Shown: in pieces, positions 62,590-64,000 of the stretch | Layout of the letters: the number at the start of each line of letters is the position of its first letter | How positions within the stretch are numbered: position 1 is the stretch's first letter | NCBI RefSeq assembly: GCF_051175315.1 | Contig: NZ_CP195100.1 | Location: forward strand, 3,472,001 to 3,536,000 | Length of the DNA: 64,000 nt | Direction: 5' to 3' | Source: Tundrisphaera sp051175315 | GTDB taxonomy: Bacteria > Planctomycetota > Planctomycetia > Isosphaerales > Isosphaeraceae | Translations under genes and position numbers: made by a program | Notes under the pieces: generated by a model | The model's database searches: none | What the model saw: only the letters and a program-made list of their open reading frames with translations | Told to the model about the DNA's origin: nothing

Positions 62590-64000
62590 TCACGACCAGC
62601 CGGCATAGAACGCCATGCCGGGAAAGTCGCGGACGAAGCCGACCTCGGCCAGCCAGGGGGCGGCGGGGCTGGCCAGGGTCGCCGCCGTATTATAAGCCTC
62701 GACCTTCAGGACGCGACGGGCCGGCCCCGCCAGGCTCGGGAGCAGGCCGCAGGCCGCCTTCAACTCCTCTTCGGAGGCCGAGGCCAGCCCGGTCAGCCGC
62801 TTGCCGTTCGCCTCGACGATCAGCACCGGCCGGCCCGCGATCTGGATGAGGAAGTTTGCCGGGTTGCGGCTCAGCCGGGCCGTCCCGCCTTCGAGCAGGG
62901 GGACGTCGAACGGGGCCCCCGCCCCATAGAGATTGGCCGGGTCGAGCGTGCCCAGGAGCATCGGGCCGCGATCCTGGTCGAGCCGGGAGGCGCAGCGGGC
63001 CAGGCCCTCCACGGCCTCGACGGTCGCGTACTGGACGCCCGACAGCCCCTCGACGAAGAAGCCCCGGCGCAATTCGCCCCGCATCTCGGCCCGGTCGAGC
63101 CAGGGGGCCAGCTCGCGCCAGGGCGGGGCCCACGGCTCCATCGCCGTCGTCTCGCGGGCCAGGACCCCGTAGCGACCCAGGAGGATCGCCGCCCAGGCCA
63201 GGTAGGCCGCCTCGGAGTTCGCCTCCGGCGTGGGGGGGATCAGCGACCATCGCCCTTCGGGCCGACCGGCCGCCGGCCGTCTCAGGTTGGGCCGGGGCCG
63301 GCCCAGCCGATTGGTCCGCTCGGGTGCGGACGCTGCGGGAGTCGCCGCGGGCACCCCCCTCGCCCCCGGGCGGAGCGGGTCGAACCGATCATTGGTCGCC
63401 AGACCCCGGAGCATCAGCGCATCCAGGGCTGATCGTGCCGCCGCCGGACCCAGGCCGGTCTCGCGGGCGACGTCCACGGCGAAGCTGGCCCCGCGCCGCT
63501 CCAGATGGTCCAGGACGGTCGCCTCGGGCGGGGTCGGTCCGGCGGCCTCGGGGTCGGGGGCAGGCCACGGGCCGAGGAAGTCGCGGGGGACGAGCGCCAC
63601 CCGGGGCTCGCCCCGGCCGTCGGCCTCGGCCCGCCAGGTCCATCCGCCCGAGGCCAGCGCCTCGTCGAGCCAGGACGGGCGGAAGTCCTTGACCCGCCGG
63701 GGCAGCAGGTCCGCTTCCCAGAGATCGGCGGGGGCGGCGAAGCCCTGCAACTCCTCCAGCACCAGGGGCACGGCCGCCATCCCCTCGCGGCGCACGTCCG
63801 GGTGGACGAGCTGGCGGCGGGCGACGAAGTCGGCGAACGCCTCGGGCGAGACCGCGACGCTTTCCTTGCGGCGGATCGCGATCGACAGGCGGCGGACTTC
63901 TTCGAGGTTCTGCCGGTCGGCCCAGCGCGGGCCGTCCGATCCCTCTTCGGGGTCGAGGCGGACCAGTCCCCCCTCGTCGGCGAACCGCTCCAGGAGGTCG
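62590..64000 (-). CDS. Lhr-like DEAD/DEAH-box helicase, C-terminal part (5' end beyond window)
   Basis: About 470 residues to the window edge; the frame is open up to 64000, so the start and the helicase motor lie outside. The visible part has winged-helix-like segments (DHLERRGASFAVDVARETGLGP, RSALDALMLRGLATND) and the C-terminal domain typical of large helicase-related proteins (GFFVEGLSGVQYATVEAVE, DPANLYGAGAPFDVPLLEG, VLIVEANGKRLTGL). Such enzymes act in DNA repair. An internal GTG at 63795 is not the true start because the frame continues upstream with good codon use. Confidence 0.85.
   Translation of the reverse strand, partial: DLLERFADEGGLVRLDPEEGSDGPRWADRQNLEEVRRLSIAIRRKESVAVSPEAFADFVARRQLVHPDVRREGMAAVPLVLEELQGFAAPADLWEADLLPRRVKDFRPSWLDEALASGGWTWRAEADGRGEPRVALVPRDFLGPWPAPDPEAAGPTPPEATVLDHLERRGASFAVDVARETGLGPAAARSALDALMLRGLATNDRFDPLRPGARGVPAATPAASAPERTNRLGRPRPNLRRPAAGRPEGRWSLIPPTPEANSEAAYLAWAAILLGRYGVLARETTAMEPWAPPWRELAPWLDRAEMRGELRRGFFVEGLSGVQYATVEAVEGLARCASRLDQDRGPMLLGTLDPANLYGAGAPFDVPLLEGGTARLSRNPANFLIQIAGRPVLIVEANGKRLTGLASASEEELKAACGLLPSLAGPARRVLKVEAYNTAATLASPAAPWLAEVGFVRDFPGMAFYAGWS

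Overview
The window is GC-rich, densely coding DNA, and the gene content points to a planctomycete, most likely of the Isosphaeraceae type. This is an inference from several marks seen together: a very large secreted beta-propeller/HEAT protein of the membrane-bound dehydrogenase kind, a DUF1571-type lipoprotein, an exported cyclophilin whose N-terminus carries a basic LESRSLM segment, a PEP-CTERM protein, many secreted proteins with Ala/Pro-rich linkers, and an EF-P whose loop lacks the usual lysine. I see no rRNA, tRNA, CRISPR array, insertion sequence or prophage. Codon use is fairly even, so the window reads as core chromosome with a few specialised operons.

Layout. Positions 1-8100 hold an S41 processing protease, a beta-propeller protein that may be leaderless, a small unknown protein, leucyl aminopeptidase (minus strand), a PEGA lipoprotein and a nitrilase-fold hydrolase. 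Positions 8200-14000 run rightward: asparagine synthase, D-aminoacyl-tRNA deacylase, HtpG and a DUF3887-like/hydrolase protein, followed by a ferritin on the minus strand. Positions 14.7-23.3 kb carry an esterase/gluconolactonase fusion, a zinc-ribbon membrane protein, a probable pseudo-esterase, a GH13 glycosidase overlapping a methyltransferase, and serine acetyltransferase. Positions 23.4-29.6 kb carry the 1222-residue propeller/HEAT protein with a degenerate heme site, an O-methyltransferase-like protein and EF-P.

The first system that stands out is a minus-strand operon at 29.6-35.3 kb. It encodes a lysine 2,3-aminomutase (KamA type), two D-Ala-D-Ala-ligase-like ATP-grasp enzymes, a GNAT acetyltransferase, and a GNAT domain fused to a histone-deacetylase-family hydrolase. 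The first three junctions overlap (GTGA, GTGA, 8 bp) and the last leaves 4 bp, so the genes are almost certainly co-transcribed. The likely theme is making beta-lysine, ligating it, and adding or removing acetyl groups. A divergent M20 amidohydrolase starts about 300 bp away.

The second is a type II fatty-acid/polyketide-like locus at 40.9-48.6 kb: dehydratase, ACP with a long insertion, second dehydratase, a ketosynthase homologue with Cys to Glu and His to Asn changes (chain-length-factor-like), an intact ketosynthase, a membrane-anchored alpha/beta hydrolase, and a GH3-family adenylating enzyme. Two good promoter matches lie upstream. A strong terminator followed by a near-consensus promoter separates the GH3 gene.

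Positions 48.7-64 kb hold a DUF1571 lipoprotein, a stand-alone receiver protein overlapping an enolase-superfamily enzyme and a hydrolase, planctomycete-type membrane and secreted proteins, a zincin-like protein, fumarase, the cyclophilin, the PEP-CTERM protein, a metallophosphoesterase and the C-terminal part of an Lhr-like helicase cut by the window edge. All coordinates, starts and motif calls were read by eye; no database search was run.
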